DNA from: Variovorax sp. WS11
GTDB taxonomy: Bacteria > Pseudomonadota > Gammaproteobacteria > Burkholderiales > Burkholderiaceae_C
DNA: 64,000 nucleotides
Direction of reading: 5' to 3'
Assembly: GCF_010499245.1 (NCBI RefSeq)
Contig: NZ_JAAGOW010000001.1
Coordinates: 1,550,001 to 1,614,000 of the forward strand
The notes below the pieces were generated by a model. It was not told the origin of the DNA. It saw only the letters and a list, made by a program, of their open reading frames with translations, and ran no database searches. Position numbers and translations under genes: made by a program. Numbering within the stretch: the stretch's first letter is position 1; every line of letters begins with the position of its first letter. Below, in pieces: positions 32,915-41,986 of the stretch.

Positions 32915-34167
32915 GACAGTAGCTGCAGCGTGCCCGTGGCCGGGATGTTCTTCGCGGCCTCGTTGTTGATGATGCTCAGCTCGACCTTGTACTTCTGGCC
33001 CTTGTTCCACTGCCCCAGCACCAGCGGCGTCTTGCTGACGTTCTTGAAGGGCCCCTGGCCGCCCCACTTCACCGGCCCGACCACGGTGTCGAGCGAGGTC
33101 GCGGCGACCGCGTCGCGCACGTCACCGGCCTTGGTCGACTTGGCGCGCGAGAGCGCGTTGGAGGCGACCTCGAACAAGGCATGCGCGAACCCGATCGGCT
33201 GCGTCCACTGCTTCTTCGCACCGGCCTCGTAGGCCTCGGCCAGCGACTTCGCGCTCTGCTTGGTCAGGCTCGACGTGAAGGGATGAGAAGGGCTCCACCA
33301 CACCTCCGTGGACAAGCCGTAGCCCAGCTCGCCCAGCGCCTCGATCGCGCCCGGGAACAGCAGCGCCTTGCCCAGCGTGATGACCTTGGGTTTGAAGCCC
33401 TGCTGCCGCGCCTGCGTGAGGAAAGTCTTGGCATCCGGCGGGATCACCACGCCGGTCACGATCTCGACGTTGTCGCGCTTGAAGGCCGCGATCTGCGCAC
33501 TGAAATCCTGTGTGCCGTTCTGGAAGCGGCCGGGGTCGGTGAGCGTGAAGCCCATCTGCGACAGCGGCTTCGGAAAGCCGAGCTCCTTGTCGCCCCAGGC
33601 GTTGCCGTCGCCATCGTTGGGGAACAGCCCGCCCACCTTCTTGTTGGTGCTGACCGTCTTCCAGCCGTTGGTGAAGTTGGCGATGACGTCCTCCAGCCCC
33701 CAGAAGAGGTGGTAGGTCCAGGCGAAGCCCTTGGCCGGATCGCCCTTGCGGCCGAAGAACCAGGGCTGCCAGGGCACCACGCTGGAAACGCAGGGCACCT
33801 CGTTGAGCTCGCAGGCATCGCTCACCGGGTTGGCTGTTTCGGGCGTGCCCGCGGTGAGCACCAGCGCGACCTTGTCCTTGAGGATCAGGTCGTTGGCGAC
33901 CTCGCCCGCGCGGTTGGGATTGGACTGGCTGTCCTTGAGCACGATCTGCACCGCGTACTTCTTGCCGCCGACGCTGATCCCGTCCTTGAAGGCGGTTTTC
34001 ATCTGGTCGATGACCCACTTGTCGGCCTCGCCGAAAGGCGCGAGTGGGCCGGTCTGCGGCGAGACGTAGCCGATCTTGAGCGTGTCGGCAGCGAACGCGA
34101 GCGGCGCGGCGCTGCCGGCCGCGAGGGCGGCTGCGGCCTGGGTGAACTGTCTGCGGTTGAGTGTCAT
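32911..34167 (-). CDS. livJ: Branched-chain-type periplasmic binding protein
   Basis: A 418-residue binding protein of the Leu/Ile/Val class. Its signal peptide starts MTLNRRQFTQAAAALAAGSAAP, a twin-arginine-like signal (NRRQFTQ). The mature part opens LKIGYVSPQTGPLAPFGEAD and has NPVSDACELNEVPCVSSV. ATG 34167 follows GGAGACC; the reading to 34200 adds a few residues. Located between the maleylacetate reductase remnant and livG, it probably delivers the cluster's substrate. Confidence 0.9.
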   Translation of the reverse strand: MTLNRRQFTQAAAALAAGSAAPLAFAADTLKIGYVSPQTGPLAPFGEADKWVIDQMKTAFKDGISVGGKKYAVQIVLKDSQSNPNRAGEVANDLILKDKVALVLTAGTPETANPVSDACELNEVPCVSSVVPWQPWFFGRKGDPAKGFAWTYHLFWGLEDVIANFTNGWKTVSTNKKVGGLFPNDGDGNAWGDKELGFPKPLSQMGFTLTDPGRFQNGTQDFSAQIAAFKRDNVEIVTGVVIPPDAKTFLTQARQQGFKPKVITLGKALLFPGAIEALGELGYGLSTEVWWSPSHPFTSSLTKQSAKSLAEAYEAGAKKQWTQPIGFAHALFEVASNALSRAKSTKAGDVRDAVAATSLDTVVGPVKWGGQGPFKNVSKTPLVLGQWNKGQKYKVELSIINNEAAKNIPATGTLQLLS

Positions 34168-34215
34168 GGTGGTCTCCTTCGTCGTTCTCTTCTTGCACAA
34201 ACCAGCGTGATGGCG

Positions 34216-35230
34216 TCAGGCGGGCGGCGCGCCCTCGTAGGCGCGCTGCAGCAGCGCGCGGATGGCGCCGCGCTCGGCCGGGCCGAAGGGGCGCGGGTTC
34301 CAGTAGGGATTGCTCACTGCGAGATCGGCGGCACGGTCCAGGTCGGCTTCCTGCATGCCGATGTCCTTCAAGGCGATCGGCGCGCCGTTGTCGCGTGCCA
34401 GCGCCTGCAGGCCCTGCGCCGCGTCCGCCGTGCCGAGGGCTCTTGCAATGCGCTGCATCGCGCCCGGCGCCGCCTCGGCATTGAAGGCGATCGCATGCGG
34501 CAGCACCACCGTGTGCACCTCCGCATGCGGCAGGTTGAAGCTGCCGCCCAGCGTGTGGCACAGCTTGTGGTGCAGCGCCATGCCGACGTTGCCCAGCACG
34601 CTGCCGCACAGCCAGGCGCCGTAGAGCGCATCGGACCTCGCCTCGATGTCCTCGGGGCTGCGCCGAATCGCCGGCAGCGCCCGCGCGATGGCGGCGATGC
34701 CTTCTTCGGCCATCAGGTCCATCACCGGGTTGCTGTCCTGCGCATACAGGCCCTCGGCCGCATGGGCGATGGCGTTGATGCCGCTGGTCACGCTCAGGCC
34801 CACGGGCAGGGTGCGCGAGAGCTCGGGATCGTAGATCACGGTGCGCGGCAGTACCCGGAAGTCCTTGCCGGTCTTCTTGAGGCCGGCCTCGGTCAGGCCG
34901 TAGATGGGCGTCATCTCGCTGCCGGCGTAGGTGGTGGGAATGGCCAGGATGGGCAGGCCCGAGTCGAGCGCAATAGCCTTGCCCAGGCCGGTGGTGGAGC
35001 CGCCGCCGATGGCCACGGCGCAGTCGGCGTGGAGCTTGCGTGCGACTTCGCGGGCCTCGCGGGCGGTCTCGATCGGCACATGCATGACGGCCCGGTCGAA
35101 GATGCCGGCGGCCTGGGGGCCGAGCAGCTCGGCCACGCGCTCGGCCTGGGCGCGCTGCTCGGGCGTCGAGAGCACCAGGGCGCGCCTAGACCACGCACTG
35201 CGGCTGGCTGGTGTAGATGAAGTCGCGCAT
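34216..35230 (-). pseudogene. hapF: Maleylacetate reductase, apparently disrupted near the N-terminus
   Basis: Iron-type alcohol dehydrogenase family, normally reducing maleylacetate to 3-oxoadipate. The body is intact: AIGGGSTTGLGKAIA, IPTTYAGSEMTPI, INAIAHAAEGLY and the metal region HHKLCHTLGGSFNLPHAE. The start, however, reads MRDFIYTSQPQCVV then TAG at 35188-35186, while the rest (RALVLSTPEQ) continues in another frame. Compared with the family (PRVVFGAGT...LGARRPLVLSSPEQ) about 18 residues with the FGAG nucleotide motif are missing, i.e. a deletion of about 53 nt with a frameshift. No good alternative start exists. Either a pseudogene or an assembly error. Confidence 0.75.
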
Positions 35231-35249
35231 CGTGGCCCCTGTTTGCTTG

Positions 35250-36224
35250 CTATTCCAAGCTGAGGTTGCGCTCGCGCACCAGGCGTGTCCACTTGTCCTG
35301 CTCGGTCCGCAGCGCCGAGGCGAACTGCTCGGGCGTGCTCGCGATGCCGGTCAGGCCCTGCTCGCGCAGGCGCTGGTCGAAGGCAGGATCGGTCACGATC
35401 TTGCGCACCTCGGCCTGCAGCCGATCGACCACGGAGCGCGGGGTGCCTGTCGGGGCCAGCAGGCCGACCCACGAATTGACCTGGAAGTCGCGATAGCCGC
35501 TCTCGGCCACGGTGGGTGTGTCGGCATAGGCGGACACGCGCTGCGCCCCGGTCTGCGCCAATGCGCGCAGCTTGCCGGCCTTCACATGCGGCTGCGCCAG
35601 AACCGCGGATAGGAACATCATCTCGACCTGTCCGCCCAGCAGATCCTGTTGCGCGGGGCCGCCGCCGCGGTATGGAATGTGGGTCACGAAGGTGCCGGTC
35701 TGCGCCTTGAAGAGCTCGGCCGTCAGATGGTTGCTCGAGCCGGGTCCGACGCTCGCATAGTTGAACTGACCCGGCTTGTTCTTGAGCAGGCCGACGAAGC
35801 TCTTGAAGTCGTTGGCCGGCACCTTGGGATTGACCACCAGCACCAGCGGATTGCTCGCGATCTGCGTCACCGGCTGCAGGTCCTTCGCGATGTCGAAGCT
35901 GAGCTTGGGATAGACCAGCGGATAGGTGGCATAGCTGTCGAACACCATCAGCAGCGTGTGGCCATCGGGCGCGGCCTTGGCGACTTCTGCCGAACCCACC
36001 GTTCCGCCGGCGCCGCCGCGGTTGTCGATGATGACCGGCTGTCCCAGAGCGGCCTGCAGCCGTGGCTGCAGCTGGCGCGCCACGGTGTCGACGATGCCGC
36101 CCGGCGGGAATGCCACCACCACGCGCACCGGCTTGCTGGGCCAGGGCTGCTGGGCATGGGCTGCGCTGACGGCGGCCAGGGCCAGGCTGCACGCGGCAAG
36201 GAGTCGGGTTGCAAGCGAAGTCAC
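35250..36224 (-). CDS. Bug-family (TctC-like) periplasmic binding protein
   Basis: A 324-residue protein of the tripartite tricarboxylate transporter receptor family, greatly expanded in Burkholderiales. Signal peptide LATRLLAACSLALAAVSAAHA, then WPSKPVRVVVAFPPGGIVDTVARQL and VIIDNRGGAGGTVGSAEVAKAAPDGHTLL, the hallmark strands. GTG start at 36224 with GAAAGAAG upstream. No membrane subunits (TctA/B) are nearby, so it is an orphan receptor or sensor, commonly seen in catabolic clusters. Confidence 0.9.
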   Translation of the reverse strand: MTSLATRLLAACSLALAAVSAAHAQQPWPSKPVRVVVAFPPGGIVDTVARQLQPRLQAALGQPVIIDNRGGAGGTVGSAEVAKAAPDGHTLLMVFDSYATYPLVYPKLSFDIAKDLQPVTQIASNPLVLVVNPKVPANDFKSFVGLLKNKPGQFNYASVGPGSSNHLTAELFKAQTGTFVTHIPYRGGGPAQQDLLGGQVEMMFLSAVLAQPHVKAGKLRALAQTGAQRVSAYADTPTVAESGYRDFQVNSWVGLLAPTGTPRSVVDRLQAEVRKIVTDPAFDQRLREQGLTGIASTPEQFASALRTEQDKWTRLVRERNLSLE

Positions 36225-36246
36225 GTTTTCTTCTTTCAGGGTTGGT

Positions 36247-37755
36247 TCAGCGCACGAAGTGCGGCGGGATCTGCGCGTCGACATTGACCCACACGCTCTT
36301 GACCTGGGTGTACTCGCGCATCGCGTCGTAGCCCATCTCGCGCCCGTAGCCGCTCTGGCCCACGCCGCCGAAGGGCGAGCCCGGGTTCACGCGCTTGTAG
36401 CTGTTGATCCAGACCATGCCGGCATGCAGGTCGCGCGCGATCTTGTGCGCGCGCTGCAGGTTGGTGGTCCACAGCCCGCTGCCGAGGCCGTAGTCGGTGC
36501 CGTTGGCAATGCGCAGGGCCTCCTCGTCGTCCTTGAAGGTGAGCACGGTGACGAAGGGGCCGAAGACTTCCTCCTGCGCGACGCGGTCGCGGAAGGACTG
36601 GGCGCGCACCACCGTCGGCTCCACGTAGCAGCCCCGCGCCAGCTCGCCGCCGGGCGACTTGCCGCCCACGAGCACCTCGCCGCCCTCGCCCTTCGCGACC
36701 TCGACGTAGCTCAGCACGCGCTCGCGATGCTGGGCGCTGGTGAGCGGGCCCATCTCGGTGGCGTCGTCGAGCGGGTTGCCCAGCCGGATCGACTGCGCCA
36801 GCGGGATGAACTTCTCGAGGAACGCATCGGCGATCTTCTCGTGCAGCATCAGGCGCGAGCCGGCGATGCAGGCCTGCCCCTGGTTGTGGAAGATGGCCCA
36901 GGCGCTGCCATTGATGGCGGCCTGCAGGTTGGCGTCCTCGAACACGATGTTGGGGCCCTTGCCGCCCAGCTCCAGCTGCACCTTCTTGAGGTTGCCCGCA
37001 CTCGCCTGCACGATGCGCTTGCCGGTCGCGGTGCTGCCGGTGAAAGCGATCTTGGCGATCTCCGGATGCTCGGCGATGTACTGGCCGGCGACGCCGCCCA
37101 GGCCCGGCACCATGTTGACCACGCCCTCGGGCATGCCCGCCTCGGCCATCAGCTCGACGATCTTCAGCGAGCTCAGCGGCGTGATCTCGGCCGGCTTCAT
37201 CACGATGCAGTTGCCGGCCGCGAGCGCGGGCGCCATCTTCCAGCTGGTGAACATCAGCGGGAAGTTCCACGGCACCACCTGCCCCACGACGCCCACCGGC
37301 TCGCGCAGCGTGTAGTTGAGGAAGCCGGCCTCCACTGGAATGGTCTCGCCCTGGAACTTGTCGGCCATGCCGCCGAAGTAGCGGAAGCAGGCCGCGGTGC
37401 GCGGTACATCGAGCGCGCGCGAATCGCGCACCGGGTGGCCGGTGTCCAGCGATTCGAGTCGCGCCAGCTCCTCGGCGTTGGCTTCGATCAGGTCCGCGAG
37501 CTTGAGCAGGATGCGGCCGCGGTCGGCCGCGGCCATGCGGCTCCAGGCCGGGAAGGCGCGCTTCGCGGCGGCGACCGCTTTGTCGATGTCGGCCTTGCCG
37601 GCCAGTGCCACCTCGGCGATGGTCGAGTTGTCGTGCGGGTTGAGCGTGGCGAGCGTCTCGCCCGACTCGGCATCGACGAAGCGGCCGTCGATGAAGAGCT
37701 GGTGACGGATCGGCGTCTTGAGGCCGGCGGCCTGCTGGATGTCTGCGAGGTTCAT
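36247..37755 (-). CDS. hapE: Aldehyde dehydrogenase, likely 4-hydroxymuconic semialdehyde dehydrogenase
   Basis: A 502-residue NAD(P)-dependent aldehyde dehydrogenase. Motifs: VVPWNFPLMFTSWKMAPALAAG, FTGSTATGKRIV, catalytic Glu in LELGGKGPNIVF, catalytic Cys in NQGQACIAGSR, and EVFGPFVTVLTF. Presence with the hydroquinone dioxygenase subunits and a maleylacetate reductase matches HapE/PnpD-type enzymes that oxidise 4-hydroxymuconic semialdehyde to maleylacetate. The specific substrate is inferred from context. Confidence 0.85.
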   Translation of the reverse strand: MNLADIQQAAGLKTPIRHQLFIDGRFVDAESGETLATLNPHDNSTIAEVALAGKADIDKAVAAAKRAFPAWSRMAAADRGRILLKLADLIEANAEELARLESLDTGHPVRDSRALDVPRTAACFRYFGGMADKFQGETIPVEAGFLNYTLREPVGVVGQVVPWNFPLMFTSWKMAPALAAGNCIVMKPAEITPLSSLKIVELMAEAGMPEGVVNMVPGLGGVAGQYIAEHPEIAKIAFTGSTATGKRIVQASAGNLKKVQLELGGKGPNIVFEDANLQAAINGSAWAIFHNQGQACIAGSRLMLHEKIADAFLEKFIPLAQSIRLGNPLDDATEMGPLTSAQHRERVLSYVEVAKGEGGEVLVGGKSPGGELARGCYVEPTVVRAQSFRDRVAQEEVFGPFVTVLTFKDDEEALRIANGTDYGLGSGLWTTNLQRAHKIARDLHAGMVWINSYKRVNPGSPFGGVGQSGYGREMGYDAMREYTQVKSVWVNVDAQIPPHFVR

Positions 37756-37761
37756 GATGGT

Positions 37762-38238
37762 TCAGTTGTCGGTTCCCCGGCCGGCCAGCCAGGGATAACG
37801 GGCCGTGTCCTTGCCCGCGTAGTCGGGATCGAGGTAGATGAAGCAGCGCTGGATCAGGAAGTCGCGCACCTCGAACACATCGCACCAGCGGCCCGCGCCC
37901 CACTCCGGCACACCGGCGCGCCAGGGTCCATCGGCATGCTCGCCGTGGCTCGTGCCTTCGCAGGCGAACAGGTCGGAGCCGGTGAAGATCCAGTTGAAGC
38001 CGGCGTAGTCGTGGCGAATGGATTTGCCGCGGCTGCCGACCTCGCCGAAAAGCTTGCCGATCTCGTCCTTGCCGTTGGCCAGGCCCCACTTGGGGAAGTA
38101 GACCTGCGCATCGCTCGCGAACAGGTCGAGGATGGAGCCGCCGGTGGAGGTGACGCCACCGTTGTCGTAGGCCTTGAGGTATTCGAGGGCCACCGACTTG
38201 CGTTGCTCGTCGGTCATGGTTTGACGGGTGAGGGCCAT
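37762..38238 (-). CDS. SnoaL-like small protein in the hydroquinone cluster
   Basis: A 158-residue NTF2/SnoaL-like protein: MTDEQRKSVALEYLKAYDNGG, SILDLFASDAQVYFPKWGLANGKDEI, RWCDVFEVRDFLIQRCFIYLDPDYAG. The shape fits nuclear transport factor 2-like folds with isomerase or hydratase activity, but no active site can be assigned. It lies between the cytochrome and aldehyde dehydrogenase genes, so it probably acts on a pathway intermediate. Confidence 0.78.
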   Translation of the reverse strand: MALTRQTMTDEQRKSVALEYLKAYDNGGVTSTGGSILDLFASDAQVYFPKWGLANGKDEIGKLFGEVGSRGKSIRHDYAGFNWIFTGSDLFACEGTSHGEHADGPWRAGVPEWGAGRWCDVFEVRDFLIQRCFIYLDPDYAGKDTARYPWLAGRGTDN

Positions 38239-38254
38239 GGTGGGTCTCCTTCTT

Positions 38255-38626
38255 TCACTTGAGTGACTGCATGTACTCGATGAGCGCGGCGCGCTTCTTC
38301 GGGTCGTCCTGGAAATAGGCCATCGTGCTGCCGGGCGCGACGGCCTGGGAGTCGGCGAGCCACTTGTCGAGCAGCGCGCGGTCCCAGGACTTGCCCTTCA
38401 TCGCGTCGAGGTACTGCTTCGAATAGGTGAAGCCGGGGCTGGCCGCGGCGGGCTTGCCGAGCAGGCCGTAAAGGTTGGGGCCCACGCCGTTGGGCTCGCC
38501 CTTGCCGAAGCTGTGGCATTGCGTGCAGGCGTTCTGGGCCAGGCGCTGGCCGGGCGACTGGGCCTGCGCGTGGTTCGCGGCGAGCACGAGGAAGGCAGCG
38601 AGCGGAAGCAGCAGCGCGGTCCTCAT
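38255..38626 (-). CDS. Periplasmic monohaem cytochrome c
   Basis: A 123-residue class I cytochrome c with signal peptide (LLLPLAAFLVLAANHAQA), haem motif ACTQCHSFG, GPNLYGLLGKPAAA and the axial methionine in GSTMAYFQDDP near the C-terminal helix. Its start overlaps the flavoprotein stop (ATGA), which strongly suggests it takes electrons from that periplasmic flavoenzyme. Confidence 0.92.
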   Translation of the reverse strand: MRTALLLPLAAFLVLAANHAQAQSPGQRLAQNACTQCHSFGKGEPNGVGPNLYGLLGKPAAASPGFTYSKQYLDAMKGKSWDRALLDKWLADSQAVAPGSTMAYFQDDPKKRAALIEYMQSLK

Positions 38627-40371
38627 GCGGCGCTCCTGCCCTCTGCATGGGCCGCGTTCGCCGCACGGTAGGCGAAGGCGATGATCGGCCCCAGCGTCGC
38701 GCCGCCGGCCCAGTAGGCGCGGCCCGAGGCCGAGGCCACGCAGTTGCCGACGCCGTAGAGGCCGGGGATCGGCTGGTCGCGGGCGTCGAGCACGCGGCCA
38801 TGGGTGTCGGTCTTCGGGCCGCCTTTGGTGTCCAGCGTGCCGGCCACGACCAGCGCCGCGTAGTACGGGCCGGTGTCGGCCAGCGGCCACATCGTGGGGT
38901 TGCTGCGGCCGGGCTCGGCCTTCACGTCGCCGTTGAAGAGCTGTTCCACCACGCGCTCGCCGCGGCGGAAGTCCAGGTCCTTGCCGGTCTTCGCGAACTG
39001 GTTGAAGCGCGCGATGGCCGCCTGCAGGTTGGGCAGGAACTCGGGCGCCAGCCGGGCGCCGCCGATGGCGCTCGCGTACTTGACGAAGCGCTCGTCGATG
39101 GCGCGCGCCAGCTCGGCCAGCGTCGCGCCCTTGATCACATGGCGGTCGTCGGTGCCGGGCGGCACGATCAGCCGTCCGTACTCGGCGCTGGCCGAATTCT
39201 GCTGCGAGCGCTGGTCCCAGATCGCGATGCGCACGAGGTTGGGGTACTCGGCCTTGGCGCCGTCCCATTCGAAGAAGGTCTGGGCCAGCTCGTTGTACTG
39301 CAGCTTCTCGTTGACGTTGCGATGCCCGTACTTGTTGACGAAGAGCATCGAGTCGCCGGCCACCGAGAACATGCCGGAGATGGAGCCGTCCTTGGCGATC
39401 GCCTTCTCCAGCGGGATCGGGCAAGTCCAGGCGTAGTTCATGTTGCGCAGTTGTGCCCCCAGCGCGCCGGCGATCGGCACGAAGTCGCCTTCGTTGGTCG
39501 GTGCCGCGCAGCCGCCGAAGATGGGGCCGTTGAGGAAGTTCTTGCGCAGCTCCACGTTGTGGGTGAAGCCGCCGGTGGCGAAGATCACGGCCTTGCGGGC
39601 GCGCAGGCGCACGGTGGCGTCGAGCTCGTCCCTGGCCTCGACGCCGATCACGCGGCCGCTCTTGTCCTGGAGGAGCTTCGTGACCCGCATGCCGGTGCGG
39701 ATCGGGATGCCCTCCTGCCGCGCCTTGGTCGACATGGTGCGCACGGCCACCAGGCCGCCGTCCGACATGCTGGGGATCGCTTCCTTCGGCACCAGCACGC
39801 GGCCCTTGGGCGCCTTGTCCTCGGGCAGCTCGGCGAAGTAGTCGGGCACGTCGGCCACATGGCGGTAAGGCAGCGCGCCCTTGGTCGCCAGCAGTTCGGC
39901 GGCTGGCGAGGCGCTGTCGTAGAAGGCGGAGCACATGTCGTACTCCCACTGCGTGAAGCCGTAGCGCGGGTGGCCGGGGTCGTAGCCTTGCGGGTTCGAC
40001 AGCCGCGCGACGTACTTCAGGAAGTCGGGCTTGGGGTCGGCGATGCCGGCCTTCTTCATGGCCTCGTTGTTCGGCACCCAGTACCAGAAGGCGGCCTTGG
40101 CGGTGGTGCCGCCGATGCTGCCGGCCTTCTCCAGGATCACGGCGCTGTTGCCCTGCCAGCGGGCGAACAGCGCCGAGGCCAGGCCGCCGGCGCCGCTGCC
40201 GGCGACCACGATGTCGTAGGTGGCGTCGAACGCGGGGGCCGTGGCCGCGTCGGCCTCTTGTGCCCCGAGCCCCAGGGTCGCTGCCGCGACGGCTGCCGAG
40301 CCTGCGCCGGCTTGCTGCATGAATCGCCGGCGCGAAGCTGCGCCGGCATCGGACCGGATGCGGTCTGCCAT
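38623..40371 (-). CDS. Tat-exported FAD-dependent dehydrogenase
   Basis: A 582-residue flavoprotein of the fumarate reductase/3-ketosteroid dehydrogenase superfamily (FAD_binding_2). A twin-arginine signal (ASRRRFMQQAGAGSAAVAA) implies folded export. FAD motif YDIVVAGSGAGGLASALFA, EKAGSIGGTTAKAAFW, and a C-terminal GLYGVGNCVASASGRAYWAGGATLGPIIAFAY that closes the FAD site. With the overlapping cytochrome c gene it would be a periplasmic flavocytochrome-like dehydrogenase. Substrate is unknown; within a hydroquinone pathway it may oxidise a cyclic precursor. Confidence 0.88.
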   Translation of the reverse strand: MADRIRSDAGAASRRRFMQQAGAGSAAVAAATLGLGAQEADAATAPAFDATYDIVVAGSGAGGLASALFARWQGNSAVILEKAGSIGGTTAKAAFWYWVPNNEAMKKAGIADPKPDFLKYVARLSNPQGYDPGHPRYGFTQWEYDMCSAFYDSASPAAELLATKGALPYRHVADVPDYFAELPEDKAPKGRVLVPKEAIPSMSDGGLVAVRTMSTKARQEGIPIRTGMRVTKLLQDKSGRVIGVEARDELDATVRLRARKAVIFATGGFTHNVELRKNFLNGPIFGGCAAPTNEGDFVPIAGALGAQLRNMNYAWTCPIPLEKAIAKDGSISGMFSVAGDSMLFVNKYGHRNVNEKLQYNELAQTFFEWDGAKAEYPNLVRIAIWDQRSQQNSASAEYGRLIVPPGTDDRHVIKGATLAELARAIDERFVKYASAIGGARLAPEFLPNLQAAIARFNQFAKTGKDLDFRRGERVVEQLFNGDVKAEPGRSNPTMWPLADTGPYYAALVVAGTLDTKGGPKTDTHGRVLDARDQPIPGLYGVGNCVASASGRAYWAGGATLGPIIAFAYRAANAAHAEGRSAA

Positions 40372-40438
40372 TTGTTGTCTCCTCTGGAAAGAAGCGAAGC
40401 TCGGAAGGACGCGCCGCAGGTGCGCGCGTTATCGCCTG

Positions 40439-41446
40439 TTAGAAACTCACCGGGATCTCGGGGCTCTCGCCCTTCTGGATCTCGTAGACCAGGCTCGGCG
40501 AGCCGTTCTCCCACACCAGCAGCATCGAGCGCTTGGGGCTGAAGCCCTGGTGGCGGCAGTAGGCGGGCATGGCGGCCATGTCGCCGGCTTTCATGATCAC
40601 GCGGGCCATGGGGCGGCCGGTGTTCTTGTCGCCGCAGTCCCAGTGGATCTCGTCGGTCATCTGGAAGAACCACTCGACGCGGTCGTTGCCGTGAATGATC
40701 GGCAGGATGTGCTCCTCGGTGGTGGGGCACATGAAGCTGTGCTTGACGACGGAGGTGAAGCTCGGGTTCCACGTCACCTGCGAGCGGCTCAGGAAGCCGA
40801 ACAGGTTGAAGGCATGCACCTCGTTCTCGAAGCCGGGCTCGGGATGCAGCTCGGGCTGGCCCTGCGGCACGTCGGCGAAGGCGCGGTTGACGGGCGCACC
40901 GGTGTCGTCGCTGCGCAGCCGCAGGTCGTCCTTCAGGCCGACGCAGCGTTTCGCGAGCTCGCGGGCCCGGGTGATCTTGGCGGTGTTGCTGCCCTTCTTG
41001 CGGCCGTAGGGCGAGCCGGTTTCCTGCGGCGCGGCGAAGGGGTCGAAGCTCTCGTTGGTCCAGTCGTCGAGCATGGCCTCGAAGGTGGCGCGGATCTGCG
41101 CGGTGGGGAAGTTCTCCAGCAGGTCGATGCCGGCCTCCTTCATGGTGCCGTTGTAGCTGCCGGCGTAGAGGTCGACCGACTGGTAGTGGTTGACGGTGCC
41201 GACCACGTCGTCGAAGTTGACCCAGCCGTAGAAGAACCCCCAGGCGACATCGCGCATCAGGGCGCGCAAGTAGTTGCCGACGTCCAGGGTGTGGCTCATC
41301 GGACGGCCGTCCCGGGTCTTCCAGGTGATGTGGGCGAAGTACTCGTCGCGACGGAAGCCGAAGCTGCCGAGCGTGAATGCCTTGTAGCCGAGCGTGGCGT
41401 CGGGTTGCGACGCGATGACGTTGGCGAGTTCTGCGGGTGCGTTCAT
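40439..41446 (-). CDS. hapD: Hydroquinone 1,2-dioxygenase, large subunit
   Basis: A 335-residue protein matching HapD/PnpC2-type subunits of the two-component hydroquinone dioxygenase that opens hydroquinone to 4-hydroxymuconic semialdehyde. Recognised by MNAPA...IASQPDATLGYKAF, RRDEYFAHITW, DVAWGFFYGWVNFDDV and MLDDWTNESFDPFAAP. The iron site pattern HGNDRVE gives His252, Asn254 and Glu258, with His299 (CRHQG), agreeing in spacing with the His/Asn/Glu/His ligands I recall for the PnpCD structure. ATG 41446 follows GAGGAC. Adjacent to the small subunit gene. Confidence 0.85.
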   Translation of the reverse strand: MNAPAELANVIASQPDATLGYKAFTLGSFGFRRDEYFAHITWKTRDGRPMSHTLDVGNYLRALMRDVAWGFFYGWVNFDDVVGTVNHYQSVDLYAGSYNGTMKEAGIDLLENFPTAQIRATFEAMLDDWTNESFDPFAAPQETGSPYGRKKGSNTAKITRARELAKRCVGLKDDLRLRSDDTGAPVNRAFADVPQGQPELHPEPGFENEVHAFNLFGFLSRSQVTWNPSFTSVVKHSFMCPTTEEHILPIIHGNDRVEWFFQMTDEIHWDCGDKNTGRPMARVIMKAGDMAAMPAYCRHQGFSPKRSMLLVWENGSPSLVYEIQKGESPEIPVSF

Positions 41447-41473
41447 GGCTTTGTCCTCTGGTTTGGCTTGGGC

Positions 41474-41986
41474 TCAGTGGGTCTGGCAGATGTCGGCCCA
41501 CTTCTCGATGGAGAGTTCGCCCTTGCAGGTCTGCAGGACGATGACGCCGGGCTCGCCGGGGGCGCGGAACTGGTAGGCGGTGTTCTTCGGCAGCAGGCCC
41601 TGGTGACCGCGCGTGAGCTTCATCCAGCCCATCTTCTGGCCCTTGGGTTCGCCCTTGACGAGCACGGCGCCGTTCTTCTCCGCGTCACCGACGGCCTGGG
41701 AAGCATCGAGCTTGACCAGGTGGACCTCGACCTCGCCGTCCATCACCAGCGCGAACTCGTCGTGCGCGCAGGTGTACCAGGGCGAGCTGCCCTCGGCGCG
41801 CAGGGTCTCGAGCACGTAGATCTGGTTCTGGCCGAACACGACCTTCTCGTAGGGCTTGCTCTTGCTGGCGATGTCGAAGCAGTTGGACATCGCGTAGTGC
41901 TTGACGTCGTCGGCGATGGGCTCGACGTGGCCCTTGTCGTAGCTCTTGAGCGATCCGAAGCGGGTCTGGTAGGCGGTGGCGGTCAT
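41474..41986 (-). CDS. hapC: Hydroquinone 1,2-dioxygenase, small subunit
   Basis: A 170-residue cupin-like protein matching the small (alpha) subunit of two-component hydroquinone dioxygenases: MTATAYQTRFGSLKSYDKG, YAMSNCFDIASKSKPYEKV, WYTCAHDEFALVMDGEVEVHLVKL, GHQGLLPKNTAYQF. ATG 41986 follows CAGGAGACAAG. It is the first structural gene after the LysR regulator and sits 27 bp before hapD. Confidence 0.83.
   Translation of the reverse strand: MTATAYQTRFGSLKSYDKGHVEPIADDVKHYAMSNCFDIASKSKPYEKVVFGQNQIYVLETLRAEGSSPWYTCAHDEFALVMDGEVEVHLVKLDASQAVGDAEKNGAVLVKGEPKGQKMGWMKLTRGHQGLLPKNTAYQFRAPGEPGVIVLQTCKGELSIEKWADICQTH

Noticed and set aside
36236..38089. A 617-codon frame overlapping the aldehyde dehydrogenase
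   Set aside because: Arg/Gly-rich shadow translation without domains; the aldehyde dehydrogenase has all motifs.
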